64,000 bases of DNA, taken from assembly GCA_013426755.1 (NCBI GenBank), contig AP019861.1, positions 248,001 to 312,000 of the forward strand, in the 5' to 3' direction. The position numbers and the translations under genes were made by a program. Of the stretch, positions 8,932 through 17,482 are shown piece by piece (the first letter of the stretch is position 1; each line of letters starts with the position of its first letter). A model generated the notes under the pieces. It worked only from the letters and a program-made list of their open reading frames with translations, searched no databases and was not told the origin of the DNA. Source of the stretch: Spirochaetota bacterium. GTDB lineage: Bacteria > Spirochaetota > UBA12135 > COTS27.

Positions 8932-9155
8932 GATGGGCTTAAATTGAAACGAAGAGCTCGTGATAGCGCTAAGCAATGAAATATAGCATGAGGTGTTCAG
9001 GTTGCATTAAGCGGTTTAAATATAGAATATTCTAAGAAATATAGGATAATATAATAACGTTAAACGAGATCAGGTTTCTGCAATAAGAAATATATCGAGA
9101 ATGTATGGGTTTAACTAAGTGGTAGTATCTGACCAGGTGAGCACGGATTATAAAC

Positions 9156-10574
9156 ATGAATCGATCAGTACTGAACAAAAAAATAAATAAAGAGAACATT
9201 CACGCGTTAAAGCGTGACAGACAACATTTGACATCGTTTCTACACAAGCAAAGTGACTCGGCTATTATATATTTATTGGAAAAACTGGGGAGGTTAGAAA
9301 GTGAATTCAGTAGCGAACCATTAGTTGATTTGTTAAAGCACAGCAATGAGACAATCAGATCGCTTGCTATAAAAAATCTTGCAAAAGTAAATGCGATTTC
9401 TTTGTTGGGTGTATTTGCAGCTTCTGCTAAAAATGATACAAGCACAGAGGTTAGACGAGAGGCTGTTTCTGCTATTGGTAGACTGAGAAACGAGAAAGCA
9501 ATATCAATTTTAATAGACTTGGTGTCCGATCAAGACCCTAAAGTTGTGATGCAGGCTATAAGGGGATTGCTAGTTTTCCCAACCAATATTGAAGCAAAAA
9601 AAGAGCTAGTCAAATTAAAAAATCATCCCAATGAGCTAATAAAAGAAATTATAAGCAAAGAGGTTGATAATGTTAGTTGTGTTTCGGTAAGCAGCGAGCA
9701 TCACGATAAGTTCCCTCTATATTTAAAGAATACGATTGTTCATAGTGATGTTATGAATGTATTCAAGCATATTCCAGATGAGGCTGTGCATTTGACGTTT
9801 ACTTCTCCTCCTTATTATAACGCTAGGGATTATTCTATATATCAGAGTTATGAGGAGTATTTGCGTTTTTTAGAGGGAGTGTTTCTAGAAGTTCATCGCA
9901 TTACAAAAGAGGGTAGATTTTTTGTTCTCAATACGTCCCCGATCATTATTCCACGGATCAGTAGGGCGCATGCTAGTAAAAGGTATGCGATTCCTTATGA
10001 TATTCATCCGTATTTGATAAAAATGGGTTGGGAGTTTATCGATGATATTGTCTGGGTCAAACCGGAAGCGAGTGCAAAAAATAGGAATGCTGGATTTTTA
10101 CAACACCGTAAACCGTTGGGCTATAAACCTAATGCTATTTCTGAAATGGTAATGGTCTATAGGAAAAAGACAGGCAAGTTAATTGATTGGAATATTCGCC
10201 AATACGGTTCGGACAAAACAAAAGAGAGCAGAGTCTTAGGAAAGTATGAGACAACGAATGTCTGGTATATTTCTCCTGCCTTTAATAGATTTCATAAAGC
10301 AGTATTCCCTATAGAATTATGTGAAAGAGTTATCAAGTACTATTCATTTGTTAATGATCTTGTTTTTGATCCATTTGCGGGGATAGGAACATTGGGTAAA
10401 GCGGCTATAGATCTAAATCGAAATTATTTTCTAACTGAGCAAGAAGCACAGTACGTCAGTCATATGAAAGAAGATTTTTCTAAGCGATCGAGTTTGCTTA
10501 GACTAGATAGAGTGTCCCCACGATTTGTCAATCTAGCGGATTTTGTAATGTTGTGTAGGAAAGAGAACCCATGA
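9156..10574 (+). CDS. HEAT-repeat/DNA-methyltransferase fusion (type II modification enzyme)
   Basis: This 472-residue protein joins an N-terminal alpha-helical HEAT-like repeat region to a beta-class DNA methyltransferase. Residues about 35-165 show segments such as ETIRSLAIKNLAKV, TEVRREAVSAIGRL and PKVVMQAIRGLL. Motif IV is TSPPYYN (216-222) and the SAM motif is FDPFAGIGT (404-412). The target base is probably an amino group of cytosine (N4) by analogy with the CfrBI methyltransferase, since its partner looks CfrBI-like. The stop overlaps the start of the endonuclease gene by four bases, so translation is probably coupled. A repeat domain fused in front of a type II methyltransferase is unusual and could mediate target or partner contacts. 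The methyltransferase call is sure; the HEAT call is less so. Confidence 0.85.
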   Translation: MNRSVLNKKINKENIHALKRDRQHLTSFLHKQSDSAIIYLLEKLGRLESEFSSEPLVDLLKHSNETIRSLAIKNLAKVNAISLLGVFAASAKNDTSTEVRREAVSAIGRLRNEKAISILIDLVSDQDPKVVMQAIRGLLVFPTNIEAKKELVKLKNHPNELIKEIISKEVDNVSCVSVSSEHHDKFPLYLKNTIVHSDVMNVFKHIPDEAVHLTFTSPPYYNARDYSIYQSYEEYLRFLEGVFLEVHRITKEGRFFVLNTSPIIIPRISRAHASKRYAIPYDIHPYLIKMGWEFIDDIVWVKPEASAKNRNAGFLQHRKPLGYKPNAISEMVMVYRKKTGKLIDWNIRQYGSDKTKESRVLGKYETTNVWYISPAFNRFHKAVFPIELCERVIKYYSFVNDLVFDPFAGIGTLGKAAIDLNRNYFLTEQEAQYVSHMKEDFSKRSSLLRLDRVSPRFVNLADFVMLCRKENP

Positions 10575-11509
10575 CAATAACAGACCATGTCATAAAAGAT
10601 ATAATAAAAAAACCGCTTAATAGTGATGATTACAGAATAGAAATTATTAATCTTATTAATAGTGAGTTTCTGCGATTTTCAATTGGTTTCTTTAAAGAGA
10701 TATTTGCTGCTAAACTAGAAAACAAAGATATTTCAGTTGATTGGTATAAAAAGACTTTTTTAAATTCGGATCTTTCAGCGCAGGAAATTGCTATTAATGC
10801 GGGTTTAAATAAGAAAACGATTCACAATATGTTCAATTCTTCAAAAAAAGAAATTGTACTCGATGTTGCTAACGAACATTATACAACGTTGCATGAGAGC
10901 ATTAAAAATTTGGTTGATACTCAACATGATATAGAATTGACTTTAACCATAAAATTTAATAAGGTTAGTGTTGATCTCAATATTAGTGAAAGTTTAATAG
11001 TTATAAATACATTAGCTGTAAAAAGGTCTGAGTTAAGGGGTGGGTTGTGGAGTACAGCTGGTAAACGAGTTGAGAAACCATTAATGGAGACAATTTGTAG
11101 ATTATATAATGTGCCAGCCGAAAACTATGATTCATCGAAAATTAAAAGAAATGCGTCAGCAAAAAATTCTATTCAAAGAGAAGTAGACTTTTATTTAATC
11201 AAAGGAGATAATAGCTATAAATGTGAAGTAAAATTAATGGGGAAAGGAAATCCTGAAAGTGCGGATGCAGCTATTGCGAGAGACAGCAAGATTTTTATAG
11301 CAGATAAACTTTCAGATACTAATAAAATGCAATTAGATAGGAAACAAATTAAATGGGTTGAATTAAGAAGTCACCAGGGTTTTAGAAAATTTTCTAATAT
11401 ACTAAAAGAATTAAATATTCCCTATACGGAATTGCCCAGTGATGATCTAGATAAGAGATTAAAACCTATATTTAAGAAAATTTTTAGGCATCGTTCGAAT
11501 AACAGTTAA
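10571..11509 (+). CDS. CfrBI-like type II restriction endonuclease
   Basis: The 312-residue protein would cut unmethylated DNA at the site protected by the upstream methyltransferase. The C-terminal half carries a PD-(D/E)XK core: GKRVEKPLMETIC with E168, REVDFYL with D206, and CEVKLMG with E219 and K221. GNPESAD and FIADKLSD follow, which I recall as typical of the CfrBI endonuclease family. Known CfrBI cuts CCWWGG; whether this enzyme has the same site is inference. Residues about 60-95 look like a helix-turn-helix (SAQEIAINAGLNKKTIHNM). The start overlaps the methyltransferase stop (ATGA). The gene is strongly AT-rich, as usual for mobile restriction genes. Confidence 0.75.
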   Translation: MTITDHVIKDIIKKPLNSDDYRIEIINLINSEFLRFSIGFFKEIFAAKLENKDISVDWYKKTFLNSDLSAQEIAINAGLNKKTIHNMFNSSKKEIVLDVANEHYTTLHESIKNLVDTQHDIELTLTIKFNKVSVDLNISESLIVINTLAVKRSELRGGLWSTAGKRVEKPLMETICRLYNVPAENYDSSKIKRNASAKNSIQREVDFYLIKGDNSYKCEVKLMGKGNPESADAAIARDSKIFIADKLSDTNKMQLDRKQIKWVELRSHQGFRKFSNILKELNIPYTELPSDDLDKRLKPIFKKIFRHRSNNS

Positions 11510-11515
11510 ATCATT

Positions 11516-11553
11516 ATGCTTGGTTTTACTAAATTTTGCTAAATGAACGGACT
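11516..11553. repeat. Right copy of the direct repeat flanking the R-M cassette
   Basis: ATGCTTGGTTTT, then ACTAAATTTT, then GCTAAATGAACGGACT matches 8902-8929 apart from the ten-base insertion and one substitution in the shared flanks. It begins seven bases after the endonuclease stop codon. Confidence 0.7.
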
Positions 11554-11596
11554 TTATTAAATACAGAGTGTTAATTCAGATAACGAGGATAAAACA

Positions 11597-12250
11597 ATGC
11601 ACAATAGTCTGCAAGATAAAAAAATAGCTCGAACACTTGATCGGCTTTATAAAGACATGGGAGAGTGGCGAGAAACTGCGCATACGATTAAAATACTGCT
11701 TCGGCGGATTTGGGGCAGTCGTCCTAATGGAGAAGAATTAGCAACGGCATATCTTGCGATTCCGCGTGATAAAGGGGAATTACTCTATACGCTACTCCGT
11801 TCATCAGGGGCGCGTCACGTGGTAGAATTTGGAATGTCGTTTGGAATTTCAACGCTATATCTCGCTGCTGGAGCACGTGACAATGGCGGAACGGTCATCA
11901 CGACAGAAAAGGTAGCGGTAAAATGTGAAGCTGCGGCTAATCATTTTAAGGAAGCAGGCGTGAGTGAGATTGTAAAGATTCTTAAAGGAGATGCGCTGGA
12001 AACGTTAAAAACGGTCACAAAGCCTATCGAATTTCTATTTCTAGATGGCTGGAAGGATATTTATCTGCCTATTGTAGAAATGCTTGAACCACGTTTTAAG
12101 AAAGGGACAATGATTGTCGCAGACAATGCAAAAATGAGAGACGTCGCTCCTTATCTTGACTATATTCGCATGCATCCCGAGAAATATGCAACATGCTTTA
12201 TTGATAAACGGTTTGGCGGAATGGAAGTCAGTTGTTATATAGGAGATTGA
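11597..12250 (+). CDS. Class I SAM-dependent methyltransferase (O-methyltransferase type)
   Basis: This 217-residue protein has the Rossmann-type SAM-binding motif VVEFGMSFGISTLYLA (about residues 74-89). An acidic TTEK follows at the end of strand 2, then GDALETL and FLFLDGWKDIY with a metal/substrate-type aspartate. This is the layout of small-molecule O-methyltransferases (Methyltransf_24-like), not of DNA methyltransferases. A GAGG ribosome-binding site eight bases before the ATG supports the start. The final ten codons and stop form the first unit of a 44-bp tandem array that runs on downstream. The substrate is unknown, and no pathway partner lies nearby. It may belong to the original chromosome next to the island rather than to a defence system. 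Confidence 0.75.
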   Translation: MHNSLQDKKIARTLDRLYKDMGEWRETAHTIKILLRRIWGSRPNGEELATAYLAIPRDKGELLYTLLRSSGARHVVEFGMSFGISTLYLAAGARDNGGTVITTEKVAVKCEAAANHFKEAGVSEIVKILKGDALETLKTVTKPIEFLFLDGWKDIYLPIVEMLEPRFKKGTMIVADNAKMRDVAPYLDYIRMHPEKYATCFIDKRFGGMEVSCYIGD

Positions 12251-12772
12251 AGATCAATTGGGGAATGGAAGTCAGTTGTTATGTTGGAGATTGAAGAACA
12301 ATTGAGGAATGGAAGTCAGTTGTTATATAGGAGATTGAAGATCAATTGGGGAATGGAAGTCAGTTGTTATATAGGAGATTGAAGAACAATTGAGGAATGG
12401 AAGTCAGTTGTTATATAGGAGATTGAAGATCAATTGGGGAATGGAAGTCAGTTTGTTATGTTGGAGATTGAAGATCAATTGAGGAATGGAAGTCAGTTGT
12501 TATATAGGAGATTGAAGATCAATTGAGGAATGGAAGTCAGTTTGTTATGTTGGAAATTGAAGATCAATTGGGGAATGGAAGTCAGTTGTTATATAGGAGA
12601 TTGGAAGTCAGTTGTTATGTTGGAAATTGAAGATCAATTGGGGAATGGAAGTCAGTTGTTATATTGGAGATCGGAGATCAATTGAGAAATGGAAGTCAGT
12701 TGTTATGGTGGAGATTGAAGAACAATTGAGGAATGGAAGTCAGTTGTTATATTGGAGATTGAAGATCAATTG
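12218..12772. repeat. 44-bp tandem array seeded by the 3' end of the methyltransferase gene
   Basis: About 13 units, mostly exactly 44 bp apart, each contain GGAATGGAAGTCAGTTGTTA, then a variable ATATAGG / ATGTTGG / ATATTGG segment, then AGATTGAAGATCAATTG. The first unit includes the last 33 bases of the coding sequence, stop codon included. One unit is cut to 26 bases near 12582-12607. Because 44 is not a multiple of three and each unit carries stops, the array is not coding. Confidence 0.95.
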
Positions 12773-12819
12773 ATTTTTTAAATATGAATTGATTTTTTGA
12801 GTGTCAATTGGCTTTTTTT

Positions 12820-13665
12820 ATGGTATAGTCGTGTATTAAGTATGGTATAGCGATGTATTAAGCTTTATAATGAATATTATCTGCATTACTAATGGCAATT
12901 GCAGTGCAGTGAAGAGTATTGAAGTTGCGATGAATAATACCTGTATTATGAATGGCAATTGCAGTGAATAGTATTGATTGACTGAATAGTATTGAGTGTG
13001 GCATAGTGATGTATTAATTTTTGTAATGAATATTATCTGCATTACCAATGGCAATTGCAGTGCAGTGAAGAGTATTGAAGTTGCGGTGAATAATACCTGT
13101 ATTATGAATGGTAATTGCAGTGAATAGTATTGATTGATTGAACAGTATTAAGTATGGCATAGTGATGTATTAATTTTTGTAATGAATATTATCTGCATTA
13201 TCAATGGCAATTAATAAAGAGTATTGAAGTTGTGATGAATAATACCTGTATTATGAATGGTAATTGCAGTGAATAGTGTTGATTGACTGAATAGTATTGA
13301 GTGTGGCATAGCGATATATTAAGTTTTGTAATGAATATTATCTGCATTATCAATGGCAATTAATAAAGAGTATTGAAGTTGTGATGAATAATACCTGCAT
13401 TATAAATGGCAATTGCAGTGAATAGTATTGATTGATTGAACAGTATTAAGTATGGCATAGTGATGTATTAATTTTTGTAATGAATATTATCTGCATTATC
13501 AATGGCAATTAATAAAGAGTATTGAAGTTGTGATGAATAATACCTGCATTATAAATGGCAATTGCAGTGAATAGTATTGATTGATTGAACAGTATTAAGT
13601 ATGGCATAGTGATGTATTAATTTTTGTAAAGAATATTATCTGTATTATCAATGGCAATTAATAAA
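12820..13665. repeat. Tandem array of 149-156 bp units
   Basis: About five and a half copies of a unit containing TGAATATTATCTGCATTA, GTATTGAAGTTG, TGAATAATACCTG and GGCATAGTGATGTATTAA. Copies begin near 12871, 13027, 13183, 13332, 13481 and 13630, so the spacing falls from 156 to 149 bp along the array. The 149-bp copies lack part of the CAATTGCAGTGCAGTG segment. The array ends about 20 bases before the YaaC-like gene. Short open frames inside are by-products of the repeat. Confidence 0.93.
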
Positions 13666-13684
13666 ATAAAGAGGTACTCAAGCT

Positions 13685-14830
13685 ATGATCGAGCCCTTTC
13701 GTATAGGCAATCGGAATGTTTACTTGCGGAAAGCTATAAAAACTCCGAATTGGAATACAGACCGTGTATTGACACAAAATACGTTTAAATTCGCTGAATT
13801 GTGGCTTAGTAGAAATAAACAACACATAGGTTTTAAAAACTATGAGGTTATCAAATCATTATGGAAACAAGCGGAGAATTACTATACAGTTTCAAAGACA
13901 TTGCCTGCGGTTGCTGCGCCATTGACGTTGCATTACTGTTATTTGAATGCGATCAAAGCACTGCTTCGGTTTAAAGGCATTCAATATAAATATACCAATA
14001 ACCATGGTATTTCGGGGAGTAATTATATCAAAGGAGGATATTCTTCTGCTAATGAGCGGACATTGGAAAGCGAGGTTGTGACGTTAGACAGTGAAGGCGA
14101 AAAAAAGGGTATTACGCCAACGTTATCAAAATACTTAGGAGAACCAGAAAAGCACCAGCATCATACGCTTAAAGACTTACTGGCGAATCTAGTATTTATT
14201 CATCGGGCGTACGAGCATACATTTAGAGAGGAAAATCATTCCTTTGATCCTGAGCAGGAATTTTTTATTCCGTTAAAAAATGCTGGGTACAAAATAAATA
14301 AGGAAACGAATAGAGTCTATTTTTCCGCTGAAATAAAGGACTTATTCTTAGGAAAGACAAATTTACAATCTCTAGCGTCCAATCAAACAGTAGATTTCCA
14401 CGAGGACTTTGAAATTATAAGAAAGCACGACAAAAACATCATTCAAAGCAAAAAAGATATTGAGTGGCTGCTTGCTGGTGTCGATGAAAAAGAAAAGAAG
14501 GCGGCATTTACAAATTTACATGCGTTTCATCGAAAATTGCGTATGCATTTAGACTATATTTCCGCTCCACTAGACCTATGGTACATCAAACAAAATAAAG
14601 TAAACAATACTCCTATCATCAAACGTTATAATATAACAATCATCATGTTAATCATGCACAGATTGAGTGAATTAGCCCGTTATGAACCTGGTATCCTTGC
14701 AGAATACCTTGATAGCAGGGCTAATTGGTTGCTTAGAGAGTTTATTCAATTTTCGCCCCATCAGTTTATTGATGAATTGACATGTGAAATGACGTCATTA
14801 GAACTAGCAGTTCCAGGTATTCGTCCGTAA
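13685..14830 (+). CDS. YaaC-like protein (function unknown)
   Basis: This 381-residue protein resembles the YaaC family in its N-terminal half: QAENYYTVSKTLPAVAAPLT, then LHYCYLNAIKALLRF and an HGISG motif (about residues 65-110). In YaaC proteins these correspond to a PLxxYY helix and a conserved HG. The rest is mostly helical with no membrane segment or catalytic motif I recognise. GAGG ten bases before the ATG supports the start, which lies directly after the second tandem array. The position at the right edge of the defence-type island suggests a defence role, but this is inference only. Confidence 0.6.
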   Translation: MIEPFRIGNRNVYLRKAIKTPNWNTDRVLTQNTFKFAELWLSRNKQHIGFKNYEVIKSLWKQAENYYTVSKTLPAVAAPLTLHYCYLNAIKALLRFKGIQYKYTNNHGISGSNYIKGGYSSANERTLESEVVTLDSEGEKKGITPTLSKYLGEPEKHQHHTLKDLLANLVFIHRAYEHTFREENHSFDPEQEFFIPLKNAGYKINKETNRVYFSAEIKDLFLGKTNLQSLASNQTVDFHEDFEIIRKHDKNIIQSKKDIEWLLAGVDEKEKKAAFTNLHAFHRKLRMHLDYISAPLDLWYIKQNKVNNTPIIKRYNITIIMLIMHRLSELARYEPGILAEYLDSRANWLLREFIQFSPHQFIDELTCEMTSLELAVPGIRP

Positions 14831-14914
14831 AAAACTAGATCTTCCTGAGTGATTTTCCGCTACCATTATAACGCGACAAAGTCGGTTGTTAGACAGTGTC
14901 GGTTATTGTAACGT

Positions 14915-14998
14915 AAAAAATGGGTAGCGTTGTTAAAAATCAGCAGCGTTATTAAAAGTCGGCAGCGTTATTAAAAATGGGTAGCGTTATTAAAAATT
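14915..14998. repeat. About 21-bp tandem repeat
   Basis: Four imperfect units of the type TAAAAATGGGTAGCGTTAT, with AATCAGCAGCG and GTCGGCAGCG variants. The unit lies in the gap 14831-15146 between convergent genes. I see no gene in this gap. Confidence 0.8.
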
Positions 14999-15146
14999 TC
15001 TCACAATAGTTATGAATGACCGCAGTACAGCATTATGCCGGTAATAAGAATAGATTCTCAATCTGCATTGATAGGGAGAAGTAGCAAGTGAGGATCAGTA
15101 GCAAGCGAGAATTGGATTGGTTTGCGCTTGTGTGGCGGTTGGTTAT

Positions 15147-15914
15147 TTAGATATCCTCTTCTTCGTCTTCATCTAGATCGGTTGATCTTCTGGCTGTATT
15201 TAGAAGGGCTTTTTCTAGTGTGCCTTTTGTCTGGCAGATTATTTTAGTATTATTGACGTCATCTATTCCTTCGAAGCGGTTGGCGGTTGTGAAGGAGTAA
15301 GATTGATTTATGGCGTCGGTAATTTCTTCACCGGTTTTAAATTGTGTTTTGCTCACTAGGGTATAGAGGATATTGACACGGACGCGAGTACGTTCGGTGT
15401 CGCGTTCTAGGAAGAGGAGATTGGCTTTTCCGTAAAGTTGTGTTGAGCGGATAACGGTTACTTTTTCACCATTGGTTTTAAAGCCTTTGCCAAATCTTAT
15501 AGATGAGACGGGATCGTAGGTTACATTGCGTGTACCTGATAGCCGGCGGTCTTTGATGGTGAAGTTACCACATGTCACGTATTGACCTGGGTCTGTTTGA
15601 TCGAAGGAGATATTGATAATGCCGGCTTCACGTTCACTGTTTTCAATGAAGAAGATTCCCTTAGTCAATTGAATAAGCGAACGTTGCCATGCTTCAGTGA
15701 GAGGACTCTGTGCGGTTGTACCACTTTTTATTTGAATGGATTGTGGCGTGACGTAGGTAGCATTCTTTTTGATTGAGGCACAATTTGTCAATGTGATGAT
15801 GCCAATAAATACAGGTAGCAGTACAGGTAATTTTACGGCATTTGTATATAAATTTGTATATAAACGAGAGAAATGCTGCTTATTTTTAGAAATGTTTTGA
15901 AAGTGTTTTTTCAT
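15147..15914 (-). CDS. Predicted lipoprotein, function unknown
   Basis: The 255-residue protein has a basic N-terminus, a hydrophobic stretch (about residues 29-43) and a lipobox LTNC, so it is probably lipidated and attached to a membrane facing the periplasm. The signal region is longer than usual, with about 28 residues before the hydrophobic core, so a later start is possible. The body is beta-rich with NISFDQTDPGQYVTCGNFT and FGKGFKTNGEKVTVIRSTQLYG. The C-terminus ends in an acidic run (DLDEDEEEDI). No family is recognised. No ribosome-binding site is obvious before the ATG. Confidence 0.65.
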   Translation of the reverse strand: MKKHFQNISKNKQHFSRLYTNLYTNAVKLPVLLPVFIGIITLTNCASIKKNATYVTPQSIQIKSGTTAQSPLTEAWQRSLIQLTKGIFFIENSEREAGIINISFDQTDPGQYVTCGNFTIKDRRLSGTRNVTYDPVSSIRFGKGFKTNGEKVTVIRSTQLYGKANLLFLERDTERTRVRVNILYTLVSKTQFKTGEEITDAINQSYSFTTANRFEGIDDVNNTKIICQTKGTLEKALLNTARRSTDLDEDEEEDI

Positions 15915-15944
15915 AGTGATTTTTTAGAGAAATGATTTTAGTAG

Positions 15945-16281
15945 AGTGATTGTGGTTAAAATGAGGTCAAATTTGATTGAAAACGATAAGGACTTTTTAA
16001 GTGAGTTAATGGGAGTGATTGCGGTTGAAATGAGGTTAAATTTGATTGAAAATGATAAGGATTTTTAAGTGAGTTAATGGAGTGATTGTGGTTGAAATGA
16101 GGTTAAATTTGATTGAAAACGATAATGGTTTTTTAAGTGAGTTAATGGGAGTGATTGCGGTTGAAATGAGGTTAAATTTGATTAAAAATAATAAGGATTT
16201 TTAAGTGAGTTAATGGGAGTGATTGTGGTTGAAATGAGGTTAAATTTGATTGAAAATGATAAGGATTTTTTAAGTGAGTTA
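15945..16281. repeat. 67-69 bp tandem array at the 3' end of the gene at 16279
   Basis: Five units containing GTGATTG(T/C)GGTTGAAATGAG, GTTAAATTTGATTGAAAA, GATAAGGATTTTTTAAGTGA and GTTAATGG fill the gap. The last unit runs into the stop codon of the minus-strand gene ending at 16279, so the array begins at that gene's 3' end. Confidence 0.92.
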
Positions 16282-16875
16282 AGAACGGAAGGTGCGCCAT
16301 AATGCAGAAGCTTTCAGTACAATAAACATCCCTACAACAATGAGAAAGTAGGTGTAGCTATTTTTAATGATAGCCATGTGAATGACTCCAAAAATAAAAG
16401 TTCCATAAAATAAAAAGCGTGTCCGCTCCCAATAAGTTTTGAGTAGGCGTTGTGAAAAGTTATTTGAGGTGATTCCAATGAAAAATGCTGTTAAACTTGC
16501 TAAGAAGCCCCACGACCATGCACTTTGAAGATTAGTGATGCTATCGAAGGCAGCTGCAAAATTTTTAATTGTAAGGGCTATGAATAAGACATGAAAAAAT
16601 ATTAACCATGTAAAAAAAACAAGCAATTCGCGCTCATAAGAGAGAATTTTTTCTAATAAATTGCCTAAGAGCGTTGTTGTCACCAATAGGTCATTAATCA
16701 CGCGGATAAAAACAAGTATTAAAAAGATAATCCAAGCACTCTCTCCTATATTAAACGCATAAGTTCTAAAATCTTGTCGTGGAATACTCTCATAAAGATA
16801 AAATCCACGGACACAGACTAGCACAGGCGTCAGTGTATAAACGATAAACTGGATAAAGGCCCTAAGTGACATCAT
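16279..16875 (-). CDS. Ferric-reductase/YedZ-like membrane protein
   Basis: A 198-residue protein with about six hydrophobic segments. The region LTAFFIGITSNNFSQRLLKTYWERTRFLFYG followed by VIHMAII resembles the ferric-reductase-like transmembrane domain (MsrQ/YedZ type): a helix ending in TS, a short loop with R-L and W, then a helix with a heme-ligand histidine. Another histidine sits in FFHVLFIAL. The full set of heme histidines is not clear, so heme binding is inference. No MsrP partner lies nearby. Two adjacent methionines make the exact start uncertain by one codon. Confidence 0.45.
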   Translation of the reverse strand: MMSLRAFIQFIVYTLTPVLVCVRGFYLYESIPRQDFRTYAFNIGESAWIIFLILVFIRVINDLLVTTTLLGNLLEKILSYERELLVFFTWLIFFHVLFIALTIKNFAAAFDSITNLQSAWSWGFLASLTAFFIGITSNNFSQRLLKTYWERTRFLFYGTFIFGVIHMAIIKNSYTYFLIVVGMFIVLKASALWRTFRS

Positions 16876-17149
16876 AAAGCTTGTTATAACGTAAAATAGT
16901 CCATAATAGCGTGTTATTAGTAGTATTAATTGTTTTTAAAGACGTTGAAGGGGCATCAAAAATCATTAGAAATCAGTATCATCATACGATGTATACAAAT
17001 TATATTATATAATTATGGCTACAATCATTAACTATAAATACAGTCTATATCATATAATAATATAACATAGATAGACCTGTAATAAACATAAATTTACATG
17101 CTGCTTTATGGGTTAGGAAGTTATTTGCGAGAGATTGAAAAAAGCTGCC

Positions 17150-17350
17150 AGGAATGGAAGTTGGGGTTAGGATATAAATTCTAGCTGGGGATGGAAATTC
17201 TGGCTGGGAAATGAAAATTCTAACTAGAATGGAAATTTTGGCTGATGATGGAAGTTTGGGCTAGAATGGAAATTCTGACTGGAATAGAAATTTTGGCTGA
17301 GGGTAGGAATTTGGGTTAGAATGAAAATTCTGGCTAGAAAGCGATATGGG
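17150..17350. repeat. Degenerate minisatellite (GGAATGGAAATTCTGGCT type)
   Basis: The gap 16876-17482 holds no gene. Its second half is a run of about eight imperfect 22-30 base units, with variants such as GAATGGAAATTTTGGCTGA and GAATGAAAATTCTGGCTAG. Spacing is irregular. Confidence 0.75.
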
Positions 17351-17482
17351 TTCTGGCGGGTTATATTGCTATGTTAGTGAAGAACTGCGTTCAAAAACAT
17401 TGTAAATTTAAGCTAATTTAATACAATCTTTAATACAATCACTAGTAAATTTTTAATTTAAAGAAAAATTGAGGTAATGAAC

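Noticed and set aside
12836..13054. 72-codon minus-strand open frame
   Set aside because: It is a by-product of the 149-156 bp repeat, with internal repetition of the same segment.
12218..13665. Regular repeats that might be a CRISPR array
   Set aside because: The units are contiguous or nearly identical over their full length, with no unique spacers of constant size, and no cas genes are in the window.
3860..14850. Genomic island integrated at tRNA-Ser
   Set aside because: The island starts just after the tRNA, but I found no second copy of the tRNA 3' end and no integrase, so site-specific integration is not supported within the window.
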